From assembly GCF_017163755.1 (NCBI RefSeq), contig NZ_JAFIWC010000007.1, positions 62,001 through 126,000 of the forward strand: a stretch of 64,000 bases of DNA. Direction: 5' to 3'. The translations under genes were made by a program, and so were the position numbers. This DNA is from Xanthomonas sp. (GTDB lineage Bacteria > Pseudomonadota > Gammaproteobacteria > Xanthomonadales > Xanthomonadaceae). Below the pieces are notes generated by a model that was not told where the DNA came from, ran no database searches, and saw only the letters and a program-made list of their open reading frames with translations. Shown one piece after another: positions 30,056-39,116 of this stretch; the stretch's first letter is position 1; each line of letters opens with the position of its first letter.

Positions 30056-31000
30056 TCAGCCGCGGCCGCGACGCCCCACCGGGGTGGCGCCATCGCCGAG
30101 GAACTGCCGCGGGTTCATCACCCGGCCATCCTTCCACACCTCGAAATGCACGTGCGCGCCGGTGGAGCGCCCGGTGGAGCCGGCCTTGGCGACCTGCTGC
30201 CCGACCCGGACCAGGTCGCCCACCTTCACCGACAGGCGCGAATTGTGCGCGTAGCGGGTGACGTAGCCGTTGCCGTGATCGACCTCGACCACATTGCCGT
30301 AGCCGCCGCGCACGCCGGAGTAGCTGACCACGCCGTCGGCCACCGCCAGCACCGGATCGCCGACGTTGGCGTGGAAGTCGATGCCCTTGTGGTTGGCGGC
30401 GCCGCCGCCGAACGGATCGGCGCGGCCGCCGAAGCCGGAGGTGATGTAGCTGTTGCGGATCGGCATCCGCGACGGCACCGCGTTCTGGTCGAGCTGGTGG
30501 TCGAACAGCAGCGACTCCAGCACCGACAGTTGCTTGCCGGACGTGTCGAACTGCTTCTCCAGCCCGTCCAGGTCCTGGTGCAGCTGCGCTGCCGGCATGT
30601 CTTCGCTGGGCTCGTCGCCGCCACCGACGCCGACCGGCTGGTCGAAGTCGAACTCGCCGTCCTGCAGCTTGCCCATGCGGGTCAGGCGTTCGCCCAACGC
30701 GTTCAGGCGCGTGGCCTGGGCCTGCAGCTCGCCCAGCCGCGCGGCCAGCGCATTGACCTGGGTCTGCGCGTCGCGGCGCACCTGCGCCAGTTCCGCGTCC
30801 TGCTGTGCGACCTTGGCGCGCAACTGCGCCGATCCGGCGATCCCGGTGGCGGCGCTGACGCCGATGCCGAGTACCATGCCGATGCCCAGGACGGTGCCGA
30901 GCACGGTCAGGGGCCGATGTTCCGCCAATTCGCGAAGCCGCCAGGGCAGGTCTTTTATCCCCTTTTCACGTGAATTGATTACGATCTTCTTAAACGCCAT
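30056..31000 (-). CDS. M23 family (LytM-type) envelope peptidase
   Basis: 314 residues. One membrane segment near residues 35-60 ([21 protein letters not shown]) anchors it with the rest in the periplasm. A coiled coil follows (about 65-115, [18 protein letters not shown]). The C-terminal M23 domain has the zinc ligands in [14 protein letters not shown] and [15 protein letters not shown]. Both the H-x-D and H-x-H motifs are intact, so it should be an active peptidoglycan endopeptidase. The start was set at MAFKKIVIN; an in-frame ATG 12 bases upstream (MKTH) overlaps the start codon of the divergent DUF721 gene. The gene ends in a strong terminator before secA. Confidence 0.9.
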   Translation of the reverse strand: MAFKKIVINSREKGIKDLPWRLRELAEHRPLTVLGTVLGIGMVLGIGVSAATGIAGSAQLRAKVAQQDAELAQVRRDAQTQVNALAARLGELQAQATRLNALGERLTRMGKLQDGEFDFDQPVGVGGGDEPSEDMPAAQLHQDLDGLEKQFDTSGKQLSVLESLLFDHQLDQNAVPSRMPIRNSYITSGFGGRADPFGGGAANHKGIDFHANVGDPVLAVADGVVSYSGVRGGYGNVVEVDHGNGYVTRYAHNSRLSVKVGDLVRVGQQVAKAGSTGRSTGAHVHFEVWKDGRVMNPRQFLGDGATPVGRRGRG

Positions 31001-31010
31001 ATGAGTTTTC

Positions 31011-31490
31011 ATGTCTAAGCGAAAGTCCGGCGAGGGCCATACCGCCACGCCGCAGCCGGCACTGGATGCCGCGCTGGCGGACAAGGCCGGCGACCCGTTG
31101 CGACGCGCCTTGTGGCTCGACGCGCTGGACCGTCAGTTGCGCCCCCATCTGCCACCGAACCTGGGCCCCCGTTGCCGGTTGGCCAATGTGAACGGCGAAC
31201 AGCTCGTTTTTCTCGTTGACTCTCCGGTCTGGCACGCCCGGGTAAGGCTGGCCGAGGCCGACATCATCGCTGCGGCCCGCTCCATCGGGCTGAAGGCCAC
31301 CAAGGTGACCGTCAAGACTGCGACTGCACCTGCGCATTCCCCAATGCAGCAAGCAAGAAGCAAGCCAGCACCAATGTCCGCGACGACGCAGAAGGGATTG
31401 CGCGACGCGCTGGCGTCCCTGCAGGACGTCGTCTCCACGACGTCTAAAACGCCCGGGGCCTCCGGCCGCGGTTCCGGCCGGTCCGCGTAG
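31011..31490 (+). CDS. DUF721 (DciA-like) protein
   Basis: 159 residues. The N-terminal part (DPLRRALWLDALDRQLRPHLP, RCRLANVNGEQLVFLVDSPVWHARVRLAE) is the DUF721 domain known from DciA, the helicase-loading partner of DnaB in most bacteria without DnaC. A low-complexity, basic Ser/Thr-rich C-terminus follows from about residue 100. Role in replication is inferred from the family only. Its ATG lies 10 bases from the start of the divergent M23 peptidase gene, so there is no room for a promoter between them; it must be read from a promoter inside the neighbouring coding sequence. Confidence 0.82.
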   Translation: MSKRKSGEGHTATPQPALDAALADKAGDPLRRALWLDALDRQLRPHLPPNLGPRCRLANVNGEQLVFLVDSPVWHARVRLAEADIIAAARSIGLKATKVTVKTATAPAHSPMQQARSKPAPMSATTQKGLRDALASLQDVVSTTSKTPGASGRGSGRSA

Positions 31491-31646
31491 CAACGCGCAA
31501 ACACCGACCGACCGGACGCATCCTAGCCGTGACCGGGCGCGAGGTCGTTATCGATTCGTTAACTTAAAGTTAAATTCAGGCAGCGGCACGGTGAAGATTC
31601 ACGAATCCGTGACGTGGGCAGGTCCCCGGCCGGGGACCGTTGAACT

Positions 31647-32558
31647 TTAGGCGTAGGCCGGGGCGCCGTAGACCACCGGCGGCGGCAGTTCCCCGCCCTG
31701 GAAGCTCACCCATTCCCACGCCGCCTGGTCGGCGAGCAGCGCGCGCACCAGCTTGTTGTTGAGCGCATGGCCGGATTTGTAGCCTTCGTAGGCGCCGAGG
31801 ATGGCGCCGCCGGCCAGGTACAGGTCGCCGATCGCGTCGAGGATCTTGTGCCGCACGAACTCGTCGGCGTAGCGCAGGCCGTCGTCGTTGAGCACGCGGA
31901 ACTCGTCGAGCACGATCGCGTTGTCCATCGAACCGCCCAGGCCCAGGTTGCGCTCGCGCATGTACTCCAGGTCGCGCATGAAACCGAAGGTGCGCGCGCG
32001 CGCGATTTCCTTGATGTAGGCCATGGTGGAGAACTCGATCTCCTGGCGCGACTGCTTGGCCGGGATCATCGGGTGGTCGAACTGGATGGTGAAGCCCAGC
32101 TTGTAGCCGTCGTAGGGATCGAAGCGGGCGATCTTGTCGCCGTCGCGCACTTCCACCGCATGCTTGATGCGGATGAAGCGCTTGGCCTTGTCCTGCTCGA
32201 CGATGCCGGCGGACTGCAGCAGGAACACGAACGGACCCGACGAGCCATCCATGATCGGCAGCTCGGCCGAGGACAGCTCGACGATGGCGTTGTCCACGCC
32301 GAGCCCGGCCATCGCCGACATCAGGTGCTCCACGGTCTGGATCTTGGCGTCGCCGCGGCTGAGCCCGGTGCACAGCGTGGTCTCGGTGACCAGCTCGGCA
32401 TCGGCCGGCACTTCCACCACCGGGTCCAGGTCGACCCGCCGGAACACGATGCCGTGGTCGGCCGGCGCCGGGCGCAAGGTCATGTAGACCTTGTCGCCGC
32501 TGTGCAGGCCCACGCCGGTGGCGCGGATCGTGTTCTTGAGGGTGCGTTGCTGGGTCAT
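31647..32558 (-). CDS. lpxC: UDP-3-O-acyl-N-acetylglucosamine deacetylase
   Basis: Catalyses the committed step of lipid A synthesis, a zinc-dependent deacetylation in the cytoplasm. 303 residues, the standard length. Visible are the start [17 protein letters not shown], the zinc site [36 protein letters not shown] and [14 protein letters not shown] with the other ligands, and [13 protein letters not shown]. The start (MTQQRTLKN) is typical. It lies directly downstream of ftsZ at the end of the division cluster, as in E. coli, with 330 bases and a hairpin in between, so it probably has its own promoter as well. Confidence 0.98.
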   Translation of the reverse strand: MTQQRTLKNTIRATGVGLHSGDKVYMTLRPAPADHGIVFRRVDLDPVVEVPADAELVTETTLCTGLSRGDAKIQTVEHLMSAMAGLGVDNAIVELSSAELPIMDGSSGPFVFLLQSAGIVEQDKAKRFIRIKHAVEVRDGDKIARFDPYDGYKLGFTIQFDHPMIPAKQSRQEIEFSTMAYIKEIARARTFGFMRDLEYMRERNLGLGGSMDNAIVLDEFRVLNDDGLRYADEFVRHKILDAIGDLYLAGGAILGAYEGYKSGHALNNKLVRALLADQAAWEWVSFQGGELPPPVVYGAPAYA

Positions 32559-32886
32559 GGGGACAGTCTGGGAAGATCTGCACAGACGGGAACTGAACAG
32601 TATCGAGAATATCATGCGCTTAGCCGAATTTTAACAATTCGGTTACAGCGTCCTGTTTATGCAACGCCGGGCACGGCCCTGCGTCGCGGTCGCAAGAACC
32701 TGCCGGGTCGCGACGACCCGGCAGCAAGGGCATGGCACGCAGACCCGGGGGAACTAGGCCCTGGCCTGCGCTTTGTTTCCGTCGGCGGCGCGCTGCACAT
32801 CGCGCGGTGGCGGACCACCGCCCGGGCGCATGCATCCGGCCGCGCGGTCGGCCGGGCATCGCCCAGCACGCTCCGCGATCACCGCA
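32559..32886. other. ftsZ-lpxC intergenic region with a perfect hairpin
   Basis: About 330 bases without a gene. A perfect inverted repeat at 32700-32724 (arm CTGCCGGGTCG, 3-base loop) lies after the ftsZ stop and could be a terminator without T tract or an RNA-processing site. AT-richer sequence at 32600-32640 (TTTTAACAATTCGG) just upstream of lpxC may hold its promoter; no clear -10/-35 pair was assigned. Confidence 0.55.
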
Positions 32887-34113
32887 TCAGTCGGCCTGGC
32901 GGCGCAGGAACGCCGGGATGTCCAGGTAGTCGTTCGGCAGGTCGGCCGCGGCAGGCGCCGACGCCGGCGCCGAACCGCCCATCGCGTCGCTGCTCGGGCG
33001 CCGCAGGCCAAGGCCCATCGCACCGCCGACCGCCTTGGACACGGCATCGCCGCCATGTTCGAAGTCGCCGAATTCCGGCTGGCCGGTGGTGGCGTTGCGC
33101 ACCAGCTTGATCGGCGCGCGCTGCTCCGGACGCTGCGACTGGCGCGACACCGCGCGGTTCAGGCCGGTGGCCACGACGGTCACCCGCACTTCGTCCTGCA
33201 TGTCCGGATCGAGCACGGTGCCGACCACGACGGTCGCATCTTCCGACGCGAAACCCTCGATGGTGCGGCCGATCTCGTCGAACTCGGACATGGTGAAGTC
33301 CGGACCGGCGGTGATGTTGACCAGGATGCCGTTGGCGCCGGCCAGGTTGACGTCGTCCAGCAGCGGGTTCTGGATCGCCGCTTCGGCCGCCGCCTGCGCG
33401 CGGTCGTCGCCGCGTGCCGAACCGGTGCCCATCATCGCCAGGCCCATCTCCGACATCACGGTGCGCACGTCGGCGAAGTCGACGTTGATCAGGCCCGGAC
33501 GCACGATCAGGTCGGCGATGCCCTGCACCGCGCCCTGCAGCACGTCGTTGGCGGCGCGGAACGCCTGGATCATCGTCGCGTTGCGGCCGAGCACGGTGAT
33601 CAGCTTCTCGTTGGGGATGGTGATCAGCGAGTCGCAGTGCTGGCTCAGTTCCTCGATGCCCTTCAGCGCGACCTGCATGCGCCGGCGGCCTTCGAACGGG
33701 AACGGCTTGGTGACCACGGCCACGGTCAGGATGCCCATCTCCTTGGCCAGTTGCGCCACCACCGGCGCGGCGCCGGTGCCGGTGCCGCCGCCCATGCCGG
33801 CGGTGATGAACACCATGTCCGCGCCCTGCAGCGCGTCCATGATGCGTTCGCGGTCCTCCAGCGCGGCCTGGCGGCCGACTTCCGGATTCGCGCCGGCGCC
33901 CAGGCCCTTGGTGACGTTGGTGCCGAGCTGCAGCTGCAGCTTGGCGCCGCAGTTCTTGATCGCCTGCGAGTCGGTGTTGGCGGTGATGAACTCCACGCCG
34001 TCCACGCTGCTGCTGACCATGTGCGCGACCGCGTTGCCGCCGCCGCCGCCCACGCCGACCACCTTGATTACCGCGTTGGGTGCCATCTTTTCAATCAGTT
34101 CGAAATGCGCCAT
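32887..34113 (-). CDS. ftsZ: Cell division GTPase FtsZ
   Basis: 408 residues. FtsZ polymerises with GTP into the Z ring at mid-cell and recruits the divisome. The tubulin signature [11 protein letters not shown] ([12 protein letters not shown]), the N-terminal [12 protein letters not shown], the T7 loop NVDFADVRT and the C-terminal FtsA/ZipA-binding peptide [12 protein letters not shown] are all intact. The start ([10 protein letters not shown]) is standard for the family in xanthomonads. It is the last dcw gene before lpxC. Two tandem heptamer elements fill the 321 bases separating it from ftsA, which leaves promoters of ftsZ inside or next to repetitive DNA. Confidence 0.99.
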   Translation of the reverse strand: MAHFELIEKMAPNAVIKVVGVGGGGGNAVAHMVSSSVDGVEFITANTDSQAIKNCGAKLQLQLGTNVTKGLGAGANPEVGRQAALEDRERIMDALQGADMVFITAGMGGGTGTGAAPVVAQLAKEMGILTVAVVTKPFPFEGRRRMQVALKGIEELSQHCDSLITIPNEKLITVLGRNATMIQAFRAANDVLQGAVQGIADLIVRPGLINVDFADVRTVMSEMGLAMMGTGSARGDDRAQAAAEAAIQNPLLDDVNLAGANGILVNITAGPDFTMSEFDEIGRTIEGFASEDATVVVGTVLDPDMQDEVRVTVVATGLNRAVSRQSQRPEQRAPIKLVRNATTGQPEFGDFEHGGDAVSKAVGGAMGLGLRRPSSDAMGGSAPASAPAAADLPNDYLDIPAFLRRQAD

Positions 34114-34134
34114 GTCCGTTTCCTCTGTTGTAAG

Positions 34135-34432
34135 CCGGGACCGGGGACCAGGGACCGGGGACCGGGAAAAACAGCTTTCCGATTCCCTGTCCGACCCACG
34201 GGCCGGCGATTTTTTTATGGATGTTGCTTATTGCTCACTGCGTTCGTCGGGACCGGGGACCGGGGACCGGGGACCCGGAAAAGCGGGTTCCCTGTACCTG
34301 TCCGACCCTGGAGCCGGCGATTCCTTTGACACGTTGTTGCCCACCACCTACCGCTTCACTGCTCTCTCTCGTAGTCCTTCCGCTCTCCGCACCTGCTCTT
34401 CCGGGTCCCCGGTCCCTGGTCCCCGGTCCCGG
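34135..34432. repeat. Heptamer palindromic element between ftsA and ftsZ, duplicated (GGGACCG type)
   Basis: Two forward arrays of the 7-base unit GGGACCG, at 34135-34167 and 34248-34278, face one reverse array at 34401-34432 (CGGTCCC). After each forward array a similar stretch of about 50 bases occurs (TTCCCTGT, CCGACCC, GCCGGCGATT), so the left half is tandemly duplicated. TGCTCTTCC adjoins the reverse array. The element covers nearly all of the ftsA-ftsZ gap. Confidence 0.9.
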
Positions 34433-34434
34433 CG

Positions 34435-35670
34435 TCAAAACTCACCCCGGTACCAGTTCTTCAATTTCTTGAACAAGCTGCCGGCGCGCCCGGTCGGCAG
34501 CGACGGGCGGCGCGGGTGTTCGATCTGGCTGCCCATCAGCAGCAGGCCCACGCCGGTGGCGTGCACCGGGTTGCCGACCACTTCGCCCAGGCCGGTGACG
34601 TGCTGCGGGATACCCACGCGCACCGGCATCTGCACCATCTCCTCTGCCAGTTCGACCACGCCTTCCATCTTCGAGGCGCCGCCGGTGAGCACCATGCCGG
34701 CGCGCACCAGTTCCTCGAAGCCGGAGCGGCGCAGTTCGGCCTGCACCATCTCGAAGATCTCCTCGTAGCGGCCCTGCACCGCCTGCGCCAGCGAATGGCG
34801 CGGCATGCGCCGCGGCGGACGGTCGCCGACGCTCGGCACCTGGATGCTTTCCTCGGCGGTGGCCAGCTGCGCCAGCGCGCAGGCGTAGCGCACCTTGATC
34901 TGCTCGGCTTCCGGCGTGGGCGTGCGCAGCATGTGCGCGATGTCGTTGGTGACGTGGTCGCCGGCGATCGGCAGCGAGGCGGTGTGGCAGATCGCGCCCT
35001 GCACGAACACCGCCAGGTCGGTGGTGCCGGCGCCCATGTCCACCAGCACCACGCCCAGCTCGCGCTCGTCGGCGGTCAGCACCGCCACCGAGGACGCCAG
35101 CGACGACAGGATCAGGTCGTCCACCTGCAGGCCGCAGCGCTGCACGCACTTGCTGATGTTGGCCGCCGCCGACTGCGCGCACACCACCAGGTGCGCGTGC
35201 ACCTCCAGGCGCACGCCGGTCATGCCGACCGGGTTGCGGATGCCTTCCTGCGAATCGTCCAGCACGTACTCGCGCGGGATCGCGTGCAGGATGCGCTGGT
35301 CGGCCGGGATCGCCACCGCCTTGGCCGCTTCCAGCACCCGGTCCAGGTCGTTCCAGGTCACCTCGCCGTCGCGGATCGGCACGATGCCGGGCGAGTTCTT
35401 GCACTGCACGTGGTTGCCGGAGATCGACGCGTACACCGAGCGGATCTCGCAGCCGGCCATCAGCTCGGCCTCCTCGACCGCGCGCTGGATCGACTGCACG
35501 GTGGACTCGATGTCCACCACCACGCCGCGCTTGAGCCCGCGCGATTCGTGCGAGCCGATGCCGATCACCTCGATCGGGTTGCCTGGCGAATACTCGCCGA
35601 CCAGCGCGACCACCTTGGAGGTGCCGATGTCGAGTCCGACGATGAGGGATTTGTCGCCTTTGCGGTTCAT
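34435..35670 (-). CDS. ftsA: Cell division protein FtsA
   Basis: 411 residues, an actin-like ATPase that tethers FtsZ to the inner membrane through a C-terminal amphipathic helix. Motifs seen are LIVGLDIGTSKVVALVGE (phosphate 1), LVDMGAGTTDLAVF (phosphate 2), VLTGGASKMEGVVELAEE (adenosine) and the C-terminal SLFKKLKNWYRGEF helix. The ATG overlaps the ftsQ stop (ATGA), so the two are coupled. The C-terminus is normal, and the stop lies two bases from the heptamer element in the gap to ftsZ. Confidence 0.98.
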   Translation of the reverse strand: MNRKGDKSLIVGLDIGTSKVVALVGEYSPGNPIEVIGIGSHESRGLKRGVVVDIESTVQSIQRAVEEAELMAGCEIRSVYASISGNHVQCKNSPGIVPIRDGEVTWNDLDRVLEAAKAVAIPADQRILHAIPREYVLDDSQEGIRNPVGMTGVRLEVHAHLVVCAQSAAANISKCVQRCGLQVDDLILSSLASSVAVLTADERELGVVLVDMGAGTTDLAVFVQGAICHTASLPIAGDHVTNDIAHMLRTPTPEAEQIKVRYACALAQLATAEESIQVPSVGDRPPRRMPRHSLAQAVQGRYEEIFEMVQAELRRSGFEELVRAGMVLTGGASKMEGVVELAEEMVQMPVRVGIPQHVTGLGEVVGNPVHATGVGLLLMGSQIEHPRRPSLPTGRAGSLFKKLKNWYRGEF

Positions 35671-36560
35671 GTCTGGGTACTGCGTAGAGAGGGGGAATTC
35701 GGTGCCGGGACCGGGGACCGGGGACCGGGGACCGGGAATGGCGGGTTCGTGGCGAATGCCGGGCGACGCGGCGCCAACGACGCGGTCCCGGCAGGCGCGG
35801 CTGGCGCCGCGGCACGGCCGGGCTTCCTGTCCCCGGTCCCCGGTCCCCGGTCCCGGCTCTCCACGGCCTTGCGGCTCACCGTGAACCCATTGGTGTAGCG
35901 CAGGTCCGCGCGCTCGATCGGCGCCTGTTCCGGCGTCGCCAGCTGCGGCAGCACGCGCGCGAAGCGCGCCAGGCGGGTGCGGGCGTCGTCGCGTCCGACC
36001 ACCACCTGCACGCCGTCGCCGAGCTGCAGCGACCAGCTGCCGCGCGCGTCCATCGCCACGCCGCTGACCGGCATGCCGGCCGGGGCGAACAGCGCGCGCG
36101 ATTCGTTGTACAGCGCCACCACCTCGGCGGCCTTGCTGTCCGGCCCGGCCAGCTGCGGCAGCGCGCTGCTGCCGCGCAGGTCGCGCGGGATCGCGAAGAT
36201 CCGGCCCTGCTCGGACAGCATGCGGTCGGCGCCCCAGCGCGCGAACGGGCGGTGCTCGGTGACCCGCACTTCCAGCACGTCCGGCCAACGCTTGCGCACC
36301 TGCGCGCTCTCCACCCACGGCAAGCGCTCGATCGCGTCCTGCGCATCCTGCAGCCGCACCGCGAAGAAGCCGCGGCGCGCGTACGGCAGCACCACCTCGC
36401 GCAGCTGCTCGGCCGGCACGCGCTCGAAATCGCCGCTGACCTGCAGCCGGCTCAGCGGCCAGCGCTCGGCACCGACCCAGCCGTTGAGCACCGCCACCAC
36501 CGGCAGCGCGACCAGCGCCAGCGCCAGCAGCCAGGCGACGATGCGCAGGATGGCGCTCAT
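35667..36560 (-). CDS. ftsQ: Cell division protein FtsQ with a repeat-encoded C-terminal tail
   Basis: 297 residues. FtsQ is a bitopic divisome scaffold: short cytoplasmic part, one membrane helix (IVAWLLALALVALPVVAVL, residues 6-24), then the POTRA domain (LSRLQVSGDFERVP) and the beta domain with TEHRPFARWGADRM. After the normal end of the domain (RYTNGFTVSRKAVE, about residue 232) come some 65 residues read from a heptamer element: [12 protein letters not shown], a Pro/Ala linker, then PVPGPRSPVPAP. The frame stays open and the stop still overlaps the ftsA start. The chosen start has GAGG 7 bases upstream. Confidence 0.93.
   Translation of the reverse strand: MSAILRIVAWLLALALVALPVVAVLNGWVGAERWPLSRLQVSGDFERVPAEQLREVVLPYARRGFFAVRLQDAQDAIERLPWVESAQVRKRWPDVLEVRVTEHRPFARWGADRMLSEQGRIFAIPRDLRGSSALPQLAGPDSKAAEVVALYNESRALFAPAGMPVSGVAMDARGSWSLQLGDGVQVVVGRDDARTRLARFARVLPQLATPEQAPIERADLRYTNGFTVSRKAVESRDRGPGTGDRKPGRAAAPAAPAGTASLAPRRPAFATNPPFPVPGPRSPVPAPNSPSLRSTQT
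35705..35856. repeat. Heptamer palindromic element inside the 3' end of ftsQ (GGGACCG type)
   Basis: A forward array of GGGACCG units (35705-35737) and a reverse array (35829-35856) flank about 91 bases of spacer. The whole element is translated as part of FtsQ, residues about 235-285, with no stop in the ftsQ frame. Confidence 0.92.
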
Positions 36561-36581
36561 GCGTTCGCCTCGCGGCGAACG

Positions 36582-36715
36582 CCGGGACCGGGGACCGGGG
36601 ACCGGGGACCGGGAAAGCAGCCGCACGGCGCTTCCCTGCTGCGGGCGTATGCGCGGTTTGTCCGCACGCATGGCGCCGTTGTTCCGGGTCCCCGGTCCCC
36701 GGTCCCCGGTCCCGG
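36582..36715. repeat. Heptamer palindromic element between ddlB and ftsQ (GGGACCG type)
   Basis: Forward array 36582-36614 and reverse array 36684-36715, with a 69-base spacer. It separates the ddlB stop from the ftsQ start by about 160 bases. The ftsQ frame is open across it, but the ftsQ ribosome binding site lies after it. Confidence 0.92.
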
Positions 36716-36717
36716 CT

Positions 36718-37683
36718 TCATAGCGTCTGCTCCAGCACCCGCCACACCAGTTCCTCGAAACCGATGCCGGCCTGGCGTGCGGCCTTGGGCACCAGCGAAT
36801 GGCTGGTCATGCCCGGGGCGGTGTTCGCCTCGAGCAGGAAGAACTCGCCGCTGTCCCGGTCGCGCATCACGTCGACGCGGCCCCAGCCGCGGCAGCCGGC
36901 GGCGCGGAACGCGGCCAGCGCCAGCGCGCCGAGCGCGCGTTCGTCGTCGCCGTCCAGGCCCGGGCACAGGTACTGCGTGTCCTCGGCCACGTACTTGGCG
37001 TGGTAGTCGTACCACTGGCCCTTGGGCACGATGCGGATCGACGGCAGTGCCCGGTCGCCGAGGATCGCCACGGTCAGTTCGTCGCCGACCACCATCTGCT
37101 CCATCAGCAGCTCGCCGTCGTAGCGCGCGGCCAGCGCCACCGCCTCGTCCAGCTGCGCGTCCTCGAACACGCGGCTGATGCCGACGCTGGAGCCCTCGTT
37201 GGCGGGCTTGACGATCACCGGCAGGCCCAGCTGCGCGGCGGCGGCGTGGATCGCGCCGCCCTGCGCGGCGTCCGCCGCCGCCAGGCGCACGTAGCGCGGC
37301 GTCGGCAGGCCCAGCGACAGCCACACCTGCTTGGTGCGCACCTTGTCCATGCTCAACGCCGAACCGAGCACGCCCGAGCCGGTGTAGGGCACGCCGAAGG
37401 CCTGCATCAGGCCCTGCACGATGCCGTCTTCGCCGCCGCCGTTGTGGCCGTGCAGCACGTTGAACACGCGGTCGAAGCGCTTGTCCACCAGCGCCTGCGC
37501 CAGCGCCGCGATGCCGTCCACCGCGGTGGCGTCGACGCCGCGCGCGCGCAAGGCCTCCAGCACGTTGCGGCCCGAATCCAGCGACACCTCGCGTTCGCTG
37601 GAGGTGCCGCCGAGCAGCACGGCCACGCGCCCGAACACGGCCGGGTCGGTGTGGCGCGGCGGCGGAAAATGCATCTCGCTCAT
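36718..37683 (-). CDS. ddlB: D-alanine--D-alanine ligase
   Basis: 321 residues; joins two D-Ala with ATP to make the terminal dipeptide of the cell wall stem peptide. The ATP-grasp landmarks are [63 protein letters not shown] and [19 protein letters not shown]. The start (MSEMHFPPP) overlaps the murC stop. The stop codon is only 2 bases from the neighbouring heptamer element, so the protein end is the normal one. Confidence 0.97.
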   Translation of the reverse strand: MSEMHFPPPRHTDPAVFGRVAVLLGGTSSEREVSLDSGRNVLEALRARGVDATAVDGIAALAQALVDKRFDRVFNVLHGHNGGGEDGIVQGLMQAFGVPYTGSGVLGSALSMDKVRTKQVWLSLGLPTPRYVRLAAADAAQGGAIHAAAAQLGLPVIVKPANEGSSVGISRVFEDAQLDEAVALAARYDGELLMEQMVVGDELTVAILGDRALPSIRIVPKGQWYDYHAKYVAEDTQYLCPGLDGDDERALGALALAAFRAAGCRGWGRVDVMRDRDSGEFFLLEANTAPGMTSHSLVPKAARQAGIGFEELVWRVLEQTL

Positions 37684-39116
37684 GCGCTGCCGCCTCCGAC
37701 GAATCCGTCCTGCGCGATCTGCTGGGCGACGTAGCCGATGTCGCCGGCGCCCATCATCAGCAGCAGGTCGCCGTCCTGCAGCACGTCCGGCAGCACCACG
37801 CTCAGTTCGGCGACCTGCCCGACCACCACCGGCTCGCTGCGGCCGCGCGCGCGGATCGCGCGCGCCAGCGAACGCGCATCGGCGCCGGGAATCGGCGCCT
37901 CGCCGGCCGGGTAGACCTCGCTGAGCACCAGCGCATCGACTTCCGACAGCACCGCGGCGAACGCGTCGAACTGGTCGCGGGTGCGGCTGTAGCGGTGCGG
38001 CTGGAACGCGACCACCAGGCGCTTGTCCGGCCAGCCGCCGCGTGCGGCGGCGAACACCGCCGCCAGTTCGCGCGGGTGATGGCCGTAGTCGTCGACCACG
38101 CGCACGCGCGCGCCGTGCGCGGTGGTGACCTCGCCCAGGTCGTTGAAGCGGCGGCCGATGCCGGCGAAGCCCTGCAGCGCGCTGGCGATGGCCTGCGGGC
38201 TCACTCCCAGCTGCCAGCCGATCGCCGCGGCGGCCAGCGCGTTGAGCACGTTGTGCCGGCCCGGCAGCGCCAGCGTCACCGGCGTGCTGCTGCCTTCGGG
38301 CAGGCGCAGGGTGAAGCGCATGCGCGGGCCGTCCTGGACCACGTCTTCGGCGCGCACGTCGGCGTTCTCGCTGAGCCCGTAGCTCATCACGTGGCGCGGC
38401 GTCTTCGCCGCCAGCGCGGCCACTTCCGGATCGTCGATGCACAGCACCGCCAGCCCGTAGAACGGCAGGCGCTGCAGGAATTCGGCGAACGCGGCCTGCA
38501 CGCGGGCGAAATCGTTGCCGTAGTTCTCCAGGTGGTCGGCATCGATGTTGGTGATCACCGAGATCAGCGGGTTCAGGCGCAGGAAGCTGCCATCGCTCTC
38601 GTCGGCCTCGGCCACCAGCCACTGGCCGCCGCCGAGCTTGGCGTTGGCGCCGGCGGCGAGCAGCTGGCCGCCGATGACGAAGGTCGGGTCCAGCCCGCCT
38701 TCGCTGAGCACCGCCGCGGCCAGGCTGGTGGTGGTGGTCTTGCCGTGGGTGCCGGCCACCGCGATGCCGCGGCGGAAGCGCATCAGCTCGGCCAGCATCG
38801 CCGCGCGCGGCATGATCGGGATGCGCTGGCTGCGCGCCTCCATCAGCTCCGGGTTGTCGTCGCGGATCGCGCTGGACACCACCACGCAGTCGGTGCCGAG
38901 CACGTTGGCTGCCGAATGCCCGCGCATCACCCGCGCGCCGAGCGTGGCCAGGCGCCGCGTCGCCGCATTGTCGGCGTTGTCCGAACCGGACACCTCGTAG
39001 CCCAGGGTCAGCATGACCTCGGCGATGCCGCTCATGCCGGTGCCGCCGATGCCGACGAAGTGCACCCGCGGGAACGCGCGGACCAGGTCGCCGGTGTCGT
39101 GGAGGCGGCGGATCAT
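37680..39116 (-). CDS. murC: UDP-N-acetylmuramate--L-alanine ligase
   Basis: 478 residues; adds L-Ala to UDP-MurNAc in the cytoplasm, the first Mur ligase step. Recognisable are the UDP-binding [18 protein letters not shown], the P-loop [31 protein letters not shown] and the C-terminal [15 protein letters not shown] with [10 protein letters not shown]. The ATG overlaps the murG stop in ATGA. Sequence and length are normal and no repeat element enters this gene. Confidence 0.98.
   Translation of the reverse strand: MIRRLHDTGDLVRAFPRVHFVGIGGTGMSGIAEVMLTLGYEVSGSDNADNAATRRLATLGARVMRGHSAANVLGTDCVVVSSAIRDDNPELMEARSQRIPIMPRAAMLAELMRFRRGIAVAGTHGKTTTTSLAAAVLSEGGLDPTFVIGGQLLAAGANAKLGGGQWLVAEADESDGSFLRLNPLISVITNIDADHLENYGNDFARVQAAFAEFLQRLPFYGLAVLCIDDPEVAALAAKTPRHVMSYGLSENADVRAEDVVQDGPRMRFTLRLPEGSSTPVTLALPGRHNVLNALAAAAIGWQLGVSPQAIASALQGFAGIGRRFNDLGEVTTAHGARVRVVDDYGHHPRELAAVFAAARGGWPDKRLVVAFQPHRYSRTRDQFDAFAAVLSEVDALVLSEVYPAGEAPIPGADARSLARAIRARGRSEPVVVGQVAELSVVLPDVLQDGDLLLMMGAGDIGYVAQQIAQDGFVGGGSA

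Noticed and set aside
35670-36318. A longer FtsA starting upstream of 35670
   Set aside because: The upstream frame reads the ftsQ gene and the heptamer element in a wrong frame; the ATGA overlap with a normal FtsA N-terminus is much better.
36561-36671. A longer FtsQ including the element between ddlB and ftsQ
   Set aside because: The frame is open, but a GAGG site and the usual FtsQ N-terminus place the start after the element.
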